Source: Deinococcus aetherius (GTDB taxonomy: Bacteria; Deinococcota; Deinococci; Deinococcales; Deinococcaceae). Taken from it: 64,000 nucleotides of DNA. The stretch lies in assembly GCF_025997855.1 (NCBI RefSeq), contig NZ_AP026563.1, forward strand, positions 234,001 to 298,000, written 5' to 3'. This document shows positions 27,003 to 35,955 of this stretch, in pieces. The position numbers and the translations under genes were made by a program. The notes beneath the pieces are model-generated. The model ran no database searches, was not told the DNA's origin, and saw only the letters and a list, made by a program, of their open reading frames with translations. Position 1 is the first letter of the stretch; each line of letters begins with the position of its first letter.

Positions 27003-29753
27003 TCAGGTGTGGTCACTGCTCCAGGCAGGAAACCCGGAATCCACGGCACGCAGCCGGACCAGCACCTCCTGCGCCTCGCGCGGGTCGGCCTCCTTCTTCA
27101 AGCGCGCCAGGATGTCGTGGCGGAGGTCGTTTGGGGTGAGGAACATCCAGGGTTGCTCCAGGGCCAGGGGTCCCCGGTAGAGGCCCAGCAACCCACGCAG
27201 GGTGGCGCCGCGCAGCTCGCGAAGGTCGCAGCGGGCCCGCACTTCAGGAGCCAGGCGGTAGCCTCCATCCACCCGGGCAACCAGGTCGCATGCCTGACCG
27301 AGCACGGCCTGCAAACGTGAGCGCAGCCCTCTGAGCGTGACGGCCAGGTACACCCGGGGTCGCCGGGAATCGCTGAAGAGCGTCTCCATCAGCTCACCCG
27401 CCGAGTGGACTTCGCTGTCACACAGGTACGCCAGCAGGGCCAGCGCCCGGGGCGGCAGTTCCAGCACCCGGCCGTCCAGCCGGACCAGTGGCGTTCCCAG
27501 CAGGCGGACCTCCAGGGTGTGATGCTCGGGTGGGCGCTCCTCGACCGGGGGCAGGCCGTACCCTGCCGGAGAGATCTCCAGGGAGGTACACCCGGGCAGA
27601 GGGTCGTCCAGGAGGACATCGGCCGCGCTGTCCGGAACCCGTCCGCATGGGCTCCCGCCCCTCCAGGGAAACCAGTTCCGCCAGGTGGTCACGACGGCCG
27701 CACCGTACACCTGCTCGTGGCCCTCCCGCCCACCGTGGACCAGCGCCCGCACCAACGCACTCTCACGGAGCGCGACGGGGCGCTGGGAGGTCGGCGGCGG
27801 CGTCTCACTCAAGCAGGCCCGCAAGACCGCCTTGAGGTCCGACAGGGCGGGCTCCACCCAGGGGTCACGGGGCGAGAGCGCCTCGAGCTGTCCGACCAGC
27901 GAGAGCGCCGCCGAGTATTCGTGGCGGTGCACGTGCAGCAGACACACCCGGAGACCGGCCTGCACCTCCAGGGTCTGGTAGCCTCCCAGGCGCGCTTCCT
28001 CAAGGGCACGCCGGGCCTGCCCGGGCGCCTCCTCCTCACCGTCACCCAGCCGCAGCTCGCGGTGAGCCAGGTGTGCTTGCAAGAGAGCCCGGCTCGCACC
28101 GTACCAGCGCCCGACTGGAACGGTCACACGCGGCAACTGCCGCAGCAGCAGGCGGGCTTCCCGGAGTTCGCCGAGATCGACCAGGAGATGCAGCAGCTCG
28201 AAGGTCACCGTCAGGTCCGACAACGCCAGCGGCAGGTTGTAGCTGTAAACCATCTGCGCCTGACGCGCCGCGTCCCCTGCGGCCCGAACGTCACCGAGAC
28301 GCAGGCAAGCACTCGCCCTCGCGACGTAGAAGACCCCGACCTCTTCGGCGGGCAGCCCCACCGCGGCGGCTGAGGCGGTCTGCAACTCCATCAAAGCGGC
28401 ACCGGGGCGGCCCTGCGCCACGAGACACAACGCACGCCAACCCAGCGCGCGCAGGCGCGGCGCGCTCCCCTCCGGCGAGGCCCTCACCGCCTCGCTGAAG
28501 ACGCTCTCGGCCTGATCCAGCCGGCCGAGGCGCAGCAACATCTCCCCCACGACGAGGCTCGCTTCCGGTTCATCGGCGCCCCGACGTTGTGCGTGCTGAG
28601 CCACACTCAGGGCACGGCCCACCTCCTCCTGATGGGTCGCCAGCCCGTCTTGTGCGCGGGCGAGCAGCAACTGCTCGTCGGCGGTCAGTCGGTTGAAGAA
28701 GGGTTCCAGGTGAGCCCGGACCTGCGACCAGTTGCGCTCACGCGACCAGATGGGAAGCCGGGTGCGGGCCAGCGCCAATACCCCCTCCTCATCCCCGATC
28801 TCACTGCGCAGCTCCAGAGCGCGGGTCGGCTGGGTCGCCTCGATGAGCGTCGCTAGCCGCTCGCTGTACTTGCGAAAGTCGTCCGCGTCCGTCCGGCGCA
28901 ACTCCTCAAGCATCGCCTCACGCAGCAGCGCCGGGGGAGCCACTCCGTCGCCGTGAGGACGGAGCGGGAAGCCCAGTTCCTCGAAGCGGCGGAGATAGTT
29001 GCGGGGAAGACCGAGCGCCTTGCACACTTGGCTGCCGGTCTGACGGTGCCAGACGTCCAGCAGCGCCGCAGGCAGGAGCCCGAGGTCCTCGGGGGCGAGG
29101 CGTCCGACCAGTTGCTGGGTGTACTGGTCGGGCTGACCTTGCCCCCCCGCCATGATCAGGGTCGGTGCGGGCCAGCCGTCATACGGGTTGTCCGGCACCC
29201 CCAGAGCAGCGGCCTCCTGCGAGGTGAACTCCAGGTCTTCCCGCCCCAGGACCGTGACCTCCGCGGGAAAGTGCGCGGCGAGCGGCTCGTATCCCGAAAC
29301 GACCACCTGGACCAGGGGGGAGACACGCACTGCCAGTTCCGCGACGAAGGTCGCTGCCTCCTCGCCGTCGACGCCGTCGATCAGCAGGGTAAAGGGAACC
29401 TCGGCGTACAGGAGGTCCTCAGCCACCGCCTGCGCGAGGCCGAAGGCGCTGTACAGGTCCCCGGCCGCATATGTCGAGGCCAACCCCTCGAACATCCGGC
29501 GGCCCGTCACACGCATGATGGCGCGGGTGAGGCGGTTGGCGAGGTGGAAGGGGCGCCGGTCGTCAGGCGAACAGGTCAGCGCCACCACCTGCTGACCCTG
29601 CAGGGTGAGTTGCGCCTGGTAGGTCTCGATCAGTCGGCTCTTCCCGTAGCCGTGAGGTGCCGCCAGGACGGCGACCGGCGCCGCCAATCGTGCCAGAAGG
29701 TGGGGCCGCGGCAACAGCGGCACCGGGCTCACTGCATTCAGACGTCCAGCCAT
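27003..29753 (-). CDS. SARP/BTAD- and MalT-like transcriptional regulator
   Basis: 916 residues. An N-terminal STAND-type NTPase has a Walker A-like AAPHGYGKSRLIETY (about residues 32-46) and the Walker B-like FTLLIDGVDGEEA. A long middle region of TPR-like helices (about 300-660) follows. The C-terminus has an OmpR-type winged helix, LEVRLLGTPLVRLDGRVLEL, then PPRALALLAYLCDSE and YLAVTLRGLRSRL, as in SARP/BTAD regulators. Such proteins bind ATP and a ligand, oligomerise and activate transcription. The BTAD part seems shortened. The target is unknown. A 366-nt AT-rich region separates it from the divergent replication block. Confidence 0.8.
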   Translation of the reverse strand: MAGRLNAVSPVPLLPRPHLLARLAAPVAVLAAPHGYGKSRLIETYQAQLTLQGQQVVALTCSPDDRRPFHLANRLTRAIMRVTGRRMFEGLASTYAAGDLYSAFGLAQAVAEDLLYAEVPFTLLIDGVDGEEAATFVAELAVRVSPLVQVVVSGYEPLAAHFPAEVTVLGREDLEFTSQEAAALGVPDNPYDGWPAPTLIMAGGQGQPDQYTQQLVGRLAPEDLGLLPAALLDVWHRQTGSQVCKALGLPRNYLRRFEELGFPLRPHGDGVAPPALLREAMLEELRRTDADDFRKYSERLATLIEATQPTRALELRSEIGDEEGVLALARTRLPIWSRERNWSQVRAHLEPFFNRLTADEQLLLARAQDGLATHQEEVGRALSVAQHAQRRGADEPEASLVVGEMLLRLGRLDQAESVFSEAVRASPEGSAPRLRALGWRALCLVAQGRPGAALMELQTASAAAVGLPAEEVGVFYVARASACLRLGDVRAAGDAARQAQMVYSYNLPLALSDLTVTFELLHLLVDLGELREARLLLRQLPRVTVPVGRWYGASRALLQAHLAHRELRLGDGEEEAPGQARRALEEARLGGYQTLEVQAGLRVCLLHVHRHEYSAALSLVGQLEALSPRDPWVEPALSDLKAVLRACLSETPPPTSQRPVALRESALVRALVHGGREGHEQVYGAAVVTTWRNWFPWRGGSPCGRVPDSAADVLLDDPLPGCTSLEISPAGYGLPPVEERPPEHHTLEVRLLGTPLVRLDGRVLELPPRALALLAYLCDSEVHSAGELMETLFSDSRRPRVYLAVTLRGLRSRLQAVLGQACDLVARVDGGYRLAPEVRARCDLRELRGATLRGLLGLYRGPLALEQPWMFLTPNDLRHDILARLKKEADPREAQEVLVRLRAVDSGFPAWSSDHT

Positions 29754-30119
29754 CCTCGCATTTCTCCTCCTCTCAAATCTCCAACGGCGACTCCCGTAAC
29801 GGCAGAATTGACCCAGACAAGTTGAGCCACTGGGAACCAGTTCTAAAAACGCTAGACAAGTTAGACACGGAGACGATCAGGTTCTTTACCAGTTCTTAAT
29901 CTATCGACCGTTATGTCAGCCATCTCAGGACAAGAGGCGTCCTCTATCGAGCATCCAGTCAAAGGCCCAACAGTTAGGGCGAGGAAAGAATGCTTAAACA
30001 CGATATAGCCCTGCTCCTTATCTAGACGATTTAAATTTTTTCCGTAATAACAGCGTTGTGGACGTGATTTCAAAAGAACGCCGCAGAGTTCCGAGTATGG
30101 CGGGCACCATGCGCGCGAG
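29754..30119. other. AT-rich divergent intergenic region
   Basis: 366 nt between the SARP-like gene (minus) and 30120 (plus). Much more AT-rich than its surroundings, with runs such as ATTTAAATTTTTTCCGTAAT near 30029. It has no CCAACCTG box and no recognised gene. It probably carries the promoters of both flanking genes and operator sites, perhaps for the SARP-like protein itself. Confidence 0.5.
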
Positions 30120-30892
30120 ATGCGAGCCGACCTACGCCCCCTGTGCCTTGAACTGAGCCGAAACGGAACCACCGCGGCGGAGATGTACCAGCTCTGCCGT
30201 GGGCAGCCGGGTGCACCGTCACTGCGGACCTGCCGTCAGGCGCTGGTCACGTTGACCGAGGAGTGCACCCTGCATGCCCACGGGGGCAACGTCAAGGTGT
30301 ACTTCCTGCGAGAGGACCTCCCCCGACGCTTGCAGGACTGGCGAGTCCGGCTGCAGGCACGCGTGACCGAAGTGCTGGCAAGTGTTGGCACCTGGGCCGA
30401 CTTCGCGCAGTTGCGACAGGGGCTTGCGGAAGTTCCGGGGGGTTACGGCGGGGATCCGACGCTGCTGAGTGACGTCTTGCAGGATCTGCCTGACGTCGAG
30501 CGGCAGACCGTGCGGCTGCGGCGAGACGAGATCACCCGGTATCGGCTGCGCCCGCCAGCGCAGCGCCCGGCGCTGGACCCGGCACTGATCCAGCGGGCAA
30601 GCGAGGCGGCGTCCACCCTGCTCCATCCGGACGGACCACGGCGCTTTTCGGGGGTGGCGTTTCGCAACGCTCTCAGCGTGGCCCGGGAGGTGGCGGAGCA
30701 ACTGCTCGCGCACCTGGTCGGTGGCGGGCTGATCCGCGCCATCGAGGGGTGCCTGATTGCCACCTTCGAGGCGGCACCGAGGCGGCCGGGCAGGCCGCGT
30801 CCTCCCCAGCCTCGCTGCCGCGTCACCCGCGCCCTCCCCCGTCCCCTGCGGTCCCGGTCGCTGCGGCCGCTGCTCACTCCCCCGGTTGCTGA
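30120..30892 (+). CDS. Probable tandem winged-helix protein; 3' end uncertain
   Basis: From ATG 30120, MRADLRPLCLELSRNGTTAA and EMYQLCRGQPGAPSLRTCRQ look like a winged-helix domain, and SEAASTLLHPDGPRRFSGVA followed by FRNALSVAREVAEQLLAHLVGGGLI like a second. After about residue 220 the frame becomes Arg/Pro-rich and runs open to 31616 across two other genes, which is unlikely to be real. A -1 shift near 30770-30890 gives an Ala/Pro/Ser tail ending at TGA 30890-30892, just before the next ribosome binding site. I therefore set the end there and suspect a frameshift. It may regulate the replication block. Confidence 0.5.
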
Positions 30893-30903
30893 GGAAGCCC
30901 CCA

Positions 30904-31239
30904 ATGCGGCTCAAAACCGGAGAGCCGAGCCTCCTCGACCCACCCGACGAGGCTGGGTTGACGCTGGGCGAATGGCGCGTGAACACCTCCTGGGACACGA
31001 CCCACGGCACACGCAGCGTCTGCGCCGGACGGAGCCGACCCACAACCCAGCACCTCACTCCGTCCTTGCGCGGGCCAGCCCCTCCCGCGCAGGTGTGGAT
31101 TCACGCCGATGGCAACCGGCAGGGGAACCTGATCGGGGTTTGCAGGGACGAAGCCATCTTCCCAGAGGAACGCCGCCTCACCTTCGAGCGTGCCCGCCAA
31201 GGTCACCAACAACGTCACAAGGAGCCCCATGCCTGCTGA
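30904..31239 (+). CDS. Hypothetical protein of 111 residues
   Basis: ATG 30904 has GAGGAAG about 9 nt upstream. The C-terminal half, AQVWIHADGNRQGNLIGVCR, then DEAIFPEERRLTFERARQG, looks like a real protein; the N-terminal half is Pro/Arg-rich. No family is recognised. Its end overlaps the start of the RNase H-like gene by 11 nt. A minus-strand frame over the same DNA has a signal-peptide-like start, but gene order favours the plus strand. Confidence 0.4.
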   Translation: MRLKTGEPSLLDPPDEAGLTLGEWRVNTSWDTTHGTRSVCAGRSRPTTQHLTPSLRGPAPPAQVWIHADGNRQGNLIGVCRDEAIFPEERRLTFERARQGHQQRHKEPHAC

Positions 31240-32014
31240 AGCCAGCAAACGTCCCGAGCAGCGCCTGTACCTCCAGTTCTCAGGCCAGGACCTCACCGTC
31301 ATGCACGTCCGCAACGAAGGCAAGACCGGGCACTACTTCACCGTGCCGGTGCAGGGCCAGGGTGAGGAGGAACAGCGCCTCAGCGCACTCCTCACCGCCC
31401 TGGGCAGCGTGCCGTTCCACAACCTGGTGTACGTCCACACCAATCTGCACACCCTGCGCGAACAGTTGCGCCGTCCGCCGAGCGGGTGGCCGAAAGAACT
31501 CAAGGCGCTGCTCCAGAGAAAGTCGCTGCAACTGCGGGTGGGCACCCTCACCCGGCTCGACGGCTTCTGGCAGGACATCCTTGCCCAGGCGGAGGGCGGG
31601 ACTCTCCCACGCATGAACGGGCTGAACCACTACCACCTGCACACCTACGCCGTCACCGACGGCCTGCAGACGCACGTGGCCGGACTGCTGTACGGCGAAG
31701 GCGAACTGCACCTCTACGACGGGCGGGTGCGGGGTGAACAGCTCTGCCAGACCGAACTGGAGGCGGCCTGCTGGGCCCTCGACCTGGTCGCTCCCAGCAA
31801 GACGGTCGAGCTGCGGCACCAACACCCAACCTCACAGCGCTTTTGGGAGGACGCCGAGAAGTACCTGAGCGATTACCCGGATGTCCAGCCTTTGGCGAAA
31901 CGAATCGGGCGGCTGATCGAGGAGAAGAACCTGCGTTTCAACGTGCCCCAGACCCGCCTCGACGACACCCTCGCCCGCGCCGTGCGCTGGTACACCGGGC
32001 GCAACCTGGCATGA
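31229..32014 (+). CDS. RNase H-fold-like protein (tentative)
   Basis: 261 residues, AAGGAG site before ATG 31229. The second half, HLHTYAVTDGLQTHVAGLLY, then GEGELHLYDGRVRGEQLCQTELEAACWALDL and the terminal TRLDDTLARAVRWYTG, follows the RNase H pattern (strands, E-x-x-A helix, D near the end). The first half (LYLQFSGQDLTVMHVRNEGK … NLVYVHTNLHTLREQL) could be a second, degenerate copy. Catalytic residues are not all convincing, so it may be a structural or nucleic-acid-binding variant. Its stop overlaps the next ATG (ATGA). The position upstream of prim-pol and RepA suggests a replication role. Confidence 0.5.
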   Translation: MPAEASKRPEQRLYLQFSGQDLTVMHVRNEGKTGHYFTVPVQGQGEEEQRLSALLTALGSVPFHNLVYVHTNLHTLREQLRRPPSGWPKELKALLQRKSLQLRVGTLTRLDGFWQDILAQAEGGTLPRMNGLNHYHLHTYAVTDGLQTHVAGLLYGEGELHLYDGRVRGEQLCQTELEAACWALDLVAPSKTVELRHQHPTSQRFWEDAEKYLSDYPDVQPLAKRIGRLIEEKNLRFNVPQTRLDDTLARAVRWYTGRNLA

Positions 32015-32898
32015 CCGAGGACACGCTCGAACTGCTGCACGCCGGGGGCCTGCTGAGCGAGGAGGAGGCCGACACGGCCCTCCGCGCCCAGCAGACCCTG
32101 GGAGGCACGCTGCTGCGCGTCCTGGAACGCACCGCGGCCGACACCCACGACCTCTGGCAACGTCTGGCCCGGCTGCATGGCCGCCCGGTCTACACCCGCC
32201 TGAACGACATCGAGACGGTCGAGGAAGCGATTCACCGGCCAGGCGGCGGGGTGGAACCGATGCTTCCCCGTCCCCTCGCGCTGGACACCCTTACCCTGGC
32301 ACAGCGGCGCGAAGGGGAAACCTTGCGCCTGCTCTCCCCCGACCCTTTCCTCGACCTCAGCGACTCGCGGCTCCAGGAACGTGCACACGCGATTTCACTG
32401 ACCGGAGGCGGGGACCTCGCCTGCTCGGTCGTGCCCCCCGACCTGTACCGCCGCTGTCTGCGCCTCACCTATCCCGAGGCGCTGGCCGGGCCGCTGAGTC
32501 TGGCCGACCGCCTCGCGGTCACCGGACTGATCCCCGGGGCAGAGATGCGGCCGTACCAGGGCCGGGAAGCGGGGCTGCTGGGTGACGGCTTGATCAGTGA
32601 GGACGACTACGCGGTCGCCCTGGCCGACCACCTGAAACTCCCCCTCTACCGGCACGCGCCCGTGACGCTCGAAGAACACCTCCTGCCAGAGGAGGCCATC
32701 CGTCGGCACGACCTCTATCCCCTGCGGCTGGACCGGGAGCAGGGCACACTGGTGGTCCTGACGGCCACCGCGCCCGACGACCTCCTCGGTCTCCACCTGC
32801 GGCGCCTGAGCGGCTGGCCCGTGGCCTACGAGATCACCACCCGCACCGTCATCCGCAGCCTCATTCAGAAACGAGGACGGCCCCATGCACATCACTGA
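32011..32898 (+). CDS. Stand-alone tandem GspE-N/MshEN-like protein
   Basis: 295 residues, with two copies of the type II secretion ATPase N-terminal domain and no ATPase. Copy 1 (about 1-140): LLHAGGLLSEEEADTALRAQ, then QTLGGTLLRVLERTAADTHD. Copy 2 (about 165-290): RLAVTGLIPGAEM, GLLGDGLISEDDYAVALADH, LKLPLYRHAP, LPEEAIRRHDLYPLRLDREQ. Some MshEN domains bind cyclic di-GMP through RLG/Q-containing motifs; those residues are only partly kept here. It sits inside the replication operon, overlapping both neighbours (4 and 14 nt). A nucleotide-sensing regulator of replication is possible. Confidence 0.6.
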   Translation: MTEDTLELLHAGGLLSEEEADTALRAQQTLGGTLLRVLERTAADTHDLWQRLARLHGRPVYTRLNDIETVEEAIHRPGGGVEPMLPRPLALDTLTLAQRREGETLRLLSPDPFLDLSDSRLQERAHAISLTGGGDLACSVVPPDLYRRCLRLTYPEALAGPLSLADRLAVTGLIPGAEMRPYQGREAGLLGDGLISEDDYAVALADHLKLPLYRHAPVTLEEHLLPEEAIRRHDLYPLRLDREQGTLVVLTATAPDDLLGLHLRRLSGWPVAYEITTRTVIRSLIQKRGRPHAHH

Positions 32899-33367
32899 CC
32901 TGACCGATGTGACGGCTCAATTCGACCACCCCGGCTATCTTCAGCTGTACCTCCAGCGTTTTCAGGAGGCGTTCTCGCAAGGCCGATTCGACGCCATCCC
33001 CGGGAAGGAGCAGACCCTGCGCTGCGGGAGGCACCGCCTGGACTTCCCGTCATACGCGATCCTCGACGATGAGCGGTTCCGGCGGTGGCACAAGGAGACG
33101 GTCGCGCAGGTGCTCGATTTCCGGCACGACGAGGGCAAGGTCGCGACGCGCGAGACCTACGCCGGTTGCACGCCGGAAATGTTCGCCCTGCTGGCCGGCA
33201 AGGCCCGGCAGCTCCAGGGCCATGACGCGGGCAAGGACCCCGGGAAGGAAAGCGGCGAGAAACCAGCCCGAGGGAAAGCGCCTCCTGCCCAGGTCCTGCC
33301 GGCCACACCCGCAGGGACGAACACCGAGACGACGGGGGACCAGTCGGACGAGCGGCAGTCCGCATGA
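32885..33367 (+). CDS. Hypothetical protein of 160 residues
   Basis: Starts MHITDLTDVTAQFDHPGYLQ; a folded N-terminal part of about 110 residues (FSQGRFDAIPGKEQTLRCGR … FPSYAILDDERFRRWHKETV) is followed by a low-complexity Lys/Pro/Gly tail. No known family. It overlaps the MshEN-like gene by 14 nt and the prim-pol gene by 4 nt (ATGA), so it is a member of the replication operon. It may be a primase partner. Confidence 0.65.
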   Translation: MHITDLTDVTAQFDHPGYLQLYLQRFQEAFSQGRFDAIPGKEQTLRCGRHRLDFPSYAILDDERFRRWHKETVAQVLDFRHDEGKVATRETYAGCTPEMFALLAGKARQLQGHDAGKDPGKESGEKPARGKAPPAQVLPATPAGTNTETTGDQSDERQSA

Positions 33368-34491
33368 ACCTGCTGGAACAGGCCCGGCGTGCCCTGGAGG
33401 TGGGGTGGAATGTGATCCCGGTTCATCCTTTCAAGGGGCCGCACACCGTCATGGTCGAGACGGGGCACTACACCATCAACGACGAGGGGAAGCGGGTGCC
33501 TGCCTGGCGGGGATTCCAACAGGAGCGGGTCAGCCTGGACCTGCTGCGCGAGTGGTTCCACCCCCGGCGCCGCGTCCCGGGCATGGCGGGCGTCACCGGA
33601 ATGGTCAGCAGCCGGGTGGTGATCGACCTGGACGGAACGGCAGGCTGGGCGCTCCTGAAGGAGTGGGGCCTTCCCCCCAGCGCGCTCTCGGGGGGCGGGT
33701 CCCCGCACCTGTACTTCCCGCATCCGGGTTGGAAAGTCCGGACGCTCGCCAGCGGCAGCTTCAAGAACCCACCGTTCCCCGGACTGGATGTGCGGGGGGA
33801 TGGCGGGATGATCGTCCTGCCACCGAGCGTTCTGGCCAACGGGAGGTACCAGCTCCTCAGCGAGGAGTTGCTCGACCCCGCGTGTCTGCCCGAAGCGGTG
33901 GCCCTGTGGACAGGCCTCACCTGCCCGCCCCCGCCGGAGCTGCCGGAACTCGACCCGAGCAAGCTGGGGGCCGGGGAGGACGCGCCGACCCTGTTGCGGG
34001 AGGCGCTGAGCCGGGCTTCCGGCGCACGAAACAACGCCGGGTACTGGCTGGCCCGTGAACTGAAAAAGGCGGGGTACGCTCTGGAGGACGCCCGGCCCGT
34101 GATGATGGACTACGCCGACGGGGTCGGGCAGCAGGGCGCACACGCACACGGTCGCCATGACCCCTACACCCGCCGCCACGCGCTCTCCAGCCTGGAGAGC
34201 GCGTATCGCGCGCCCGCGCGCCTGAAGCCGGCGCGCAGAAGCGGGACGGTCACGGACCCACTGGATGCGGCCCGGCGCGTGCTGCCGCAGCTCACCCTGG
34301 AAGAGCGCGTCCAGCTCGCCCGGCTCATCGCAGCCACCTACGCCCGCGAGAGCGAGGAGCGCGCCGCGGGCGCCCTGCGAAGTCTGGGGTTGAACCCTGC
34401 TCTGGCTCGGGAGGCCGCCGTGCAACTCCAGCAGGGCGTGAGTCTTCCGGGGAGGCAACGCCTCATTCTGTTCTTGAGGAAAAGGAGATGA
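33364..34491 (+). CDS. Prim-pol type bifunctional DNA primase/polymerase
   Basis: 375 residues. The prim-pol core is visible: VGWNVIPVHPFKG at the N-terminus, SSRVVIDLDGTAGWALLKEW with the D-x-D metal site (about residues 79-81), LSGGGSPHLYFPHPGW with the conserved His, and GLDVRGDGGMIVLPPSV. A C-terminal helical part (220-375) may be a PriCT-like region. The usual helicase domain is absent. It would make primers for initiation at the plasmid origin. It lies immediately upstream of repA and downstream of the RNase H-like protein, a compact replication set. Confidence 0.8.
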   Translation: MNLLEQARRALEVGWNVIPVHPFKGPHTVMVETGHYTINDEGKRVPAWRGFQQERVSLDLLREWFHPRRRVPGMAGVTGMVSSRVVIDLDGTAGWALLKEWGLPPSALSGGGSPHLYFPHPGWKVRTLASGSFKNPPFPGLDVRGDGGMIVLPPSVLANGRYQLLSEELLDPACLPEAVALWTGLTCPPPPELPELDPSKLGAGEDAPTLLREALSRASGARNNAGYWLARELKKAGYALEDARPVMMDYADGVGQQGAHAHGRHDPYTRRHALSSLESAYRAPARLKPARRSGTVTDPLDAARRVLPQLTLEERVQLARLIAATYARESEERAAGALRSLGLNPALAREAAVQLQQGVSLPGRQRLILFLRKRR

Positions 34492-34501
34492 GGAGTACAC
34501 T
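34474..34501 (+). promoter_or_regulatory. Leaderless promoter of repA
   Basis: TTGAGG (34474-34479), a 16-nt spacer and TACACT (34496-34501); the ATG at 34508 follows after 6 nt. This is a sigma-70-type promoter within the end of the prim-pol gene, so repA can be made independently of the operon. It lacks the CCAACCTG box. Confidence 0.6.
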
Positions 34502-34507
34502 CAGCTC

Positions 34508-35878
34508 ATGTTGCTCTCGGTGGGGAACTCACGCGTGATGCTCAAGGAGAGGCACGACGAGCTGAACCTCGCCCGTCTCAACCTGGTCCTGGCGCAGAAC
34601 CGCACCACGCTCAAGGGCTGGCGCAAGGAACTCGCGCTCGACGCGCTGGGCACGATGACCGTCGAGTGCACGGCCGACCTCAACGACGTGGTGCCGCACG
34701 GGATCGACAACGATGTGTTGCTGGGCCTGATCAGCGCTGCCGTGCTACAGAACACGAGACCGGGCGGCGAGATTCGCATCAGCGCCAGCGAACTGCTGAA
34801 GCTGAGCTGTCTTCCGGACAACGCCAGGAGCTACGGCGAGGTGCAACGTGCCCTGCACCGGCTCAAGCGCAGCACCTTCACCATCACCGAGTGCTGGTAC
34901 GACCAAGGCAAGCGCGACTGGCGGACAGTGGATTTCAACTTGGTCGCCAAGCACTGGCAGGCAGACAACACCGAAAAAGTCGAGGACATCGGCCGTTGGC
35001 AGGCGAAGACGCTGCTCGTCATTCGCCTCGACCCGGAGCTGATGCAGAGCATTCGCTCCGGGTACGTTCGACCCCTCGACAGCGCCCTGCTCGGCCGGCT
35101 CAAGCAGCCGATGAGTCGCAGTGTTTACCGGGCGCTCTCCATGCTCCGCACGAACCTTGCCGAGAACGGCACGCCACCCAGGGAAGTCAAACTTCCCCTC
35201 CTGAGTTGGGCTGAGCACCTGGGACTGTCGCACCAGATGGACGGCCGCAACCTGCCCTCCCTCATCGAGCGCGCCCTGATCCCTGCCCACGAGGCGTTGA
35301 TGGAAAGCGGCTACCTCGCCGCCGTCGCGACCGAGGGGCGGGGGCGGCAAAAAACCTTCACGTACACCTTCGTTGAGGAAGAGGTGCGGATGGCCGATCC
35401 GGAGGCGGCCCAACTCTTGTCGCAGTATCTCAGCAGCAAGGCTGCCCTGGAATTGGCCGTGCAGTACAGCGCAGCGCACGTGCATCAAACCCTGACGCGT
35501 TTCGAGGCCTTGATGAAGACCGCCTACAAGGGCAAGGTCAAGAACCGTCAGGGGCTCCTGGTGGATATGCTCCGCGACCCGGACAAGTACCCGGTGGAGG
35601 TCCAGGAGAAACCGTCCAGTGCGCGGCGGCCTGCTCCTCTACCCCTGCCCACACCCGATGAGGAAGACCCGGCCCCGGTGGAGAGGAAACCAGAGTCTGC
35701 ACTCATGGCCCTTGGGCAGAGGTTCGAGGAAACAGGTGCCCTCCGGCCCCTGCGTGACCGGGCTGTGAAGCTGTACCTGGATGGGCGCGTCAGCACCCTG
35801 GACCTTCTCCAACTGCGTTCGCTCGAAAGGCCCCAGATTGAAGGCCAGATCTCAGGTTGGGAGCATCCCACCCCCTGA
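34508..35878 (+). CDS. repA: Replication initiator protein (RepA type)
   Basis: 456 residues. The N-terminal two-thirds match the RPA/RepA plasmid-initiator pattern: LNLARLNLVLAQNRTTLKGW, VPHGIDNDVLLGLISAAVLQ, ARSYGEVQRALHRLKRSTFT, LVIRLDPELMQSIRSGYVRP, RSVYRALSMLRTNLAENG. Winged-helix motifs lie in this part, and a Pro-rich linker (about 375-395) precedes a C-terminal helical region. It should bind the 11 iterons that begin about 80 nt after its stop codon and open the AT-rich region beyond. It has its own leaderless promoter. Confidence 0.88.
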   Translation: MLLSVGNSRVMLKERHDELNLARLNLVLAQNRTTLKGWRKELALDALGTMTVECTADLNDVVPHGIDNDVLLGLISAAVLQNTRPGGEIRISASELLKLSCLPDNARSYGEVQRALHRLKRSTFTITECWYDQGKRDWRTVDFNLVAKHWQADNTEKVEDIGRWQAKTLLVIRLDPELMQSIRSGYVRPLDSALLGRLKQPMSRSVYRALSMLRTNLAENGTPPREVKLPLLSWAEHLGLSHQMDGRNLPSLIERALIPAHEALMESGYLAAVATEGRGRQKTFTYTFVEEEVRMADPEAAQLLSQYLSSKAALELAVQYSAAHVHQTLTRFEALMKTAYKGKVKNRQGLLVDMLRDPDKYPVEVQEKPSSARRPAPLPLPTPDEEDPAPVERKPESALMALGQRFEETGALRPLRDRAVKLYLDGRVSTLDLLQLRSLERPQIEGQISGWEHPTP

Positions 35879-35955
35879 TCCCGTCTCTGCTCAATTCACT
35901 GTGGTCCCCGGCAGAGCAGATGACGGGGGCCTTCCCTTTTCGCTGCTCCACCTTT

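Noticed and set aside
30874..31323. Minus-strand frame with a signal-peptide-like start (MGLLVTLLVTLAGTLEGEA)
   Set aside because: It opposes a tightly packed plus-strand operon, and the remainder shows no family; kept only as a caution.
30893..31616. Extension of the 30120 frame
   Set aside because: Overlaps two better-supported genes and is Arg/Ser/Cys-rich; more likely a frameshift artefact.
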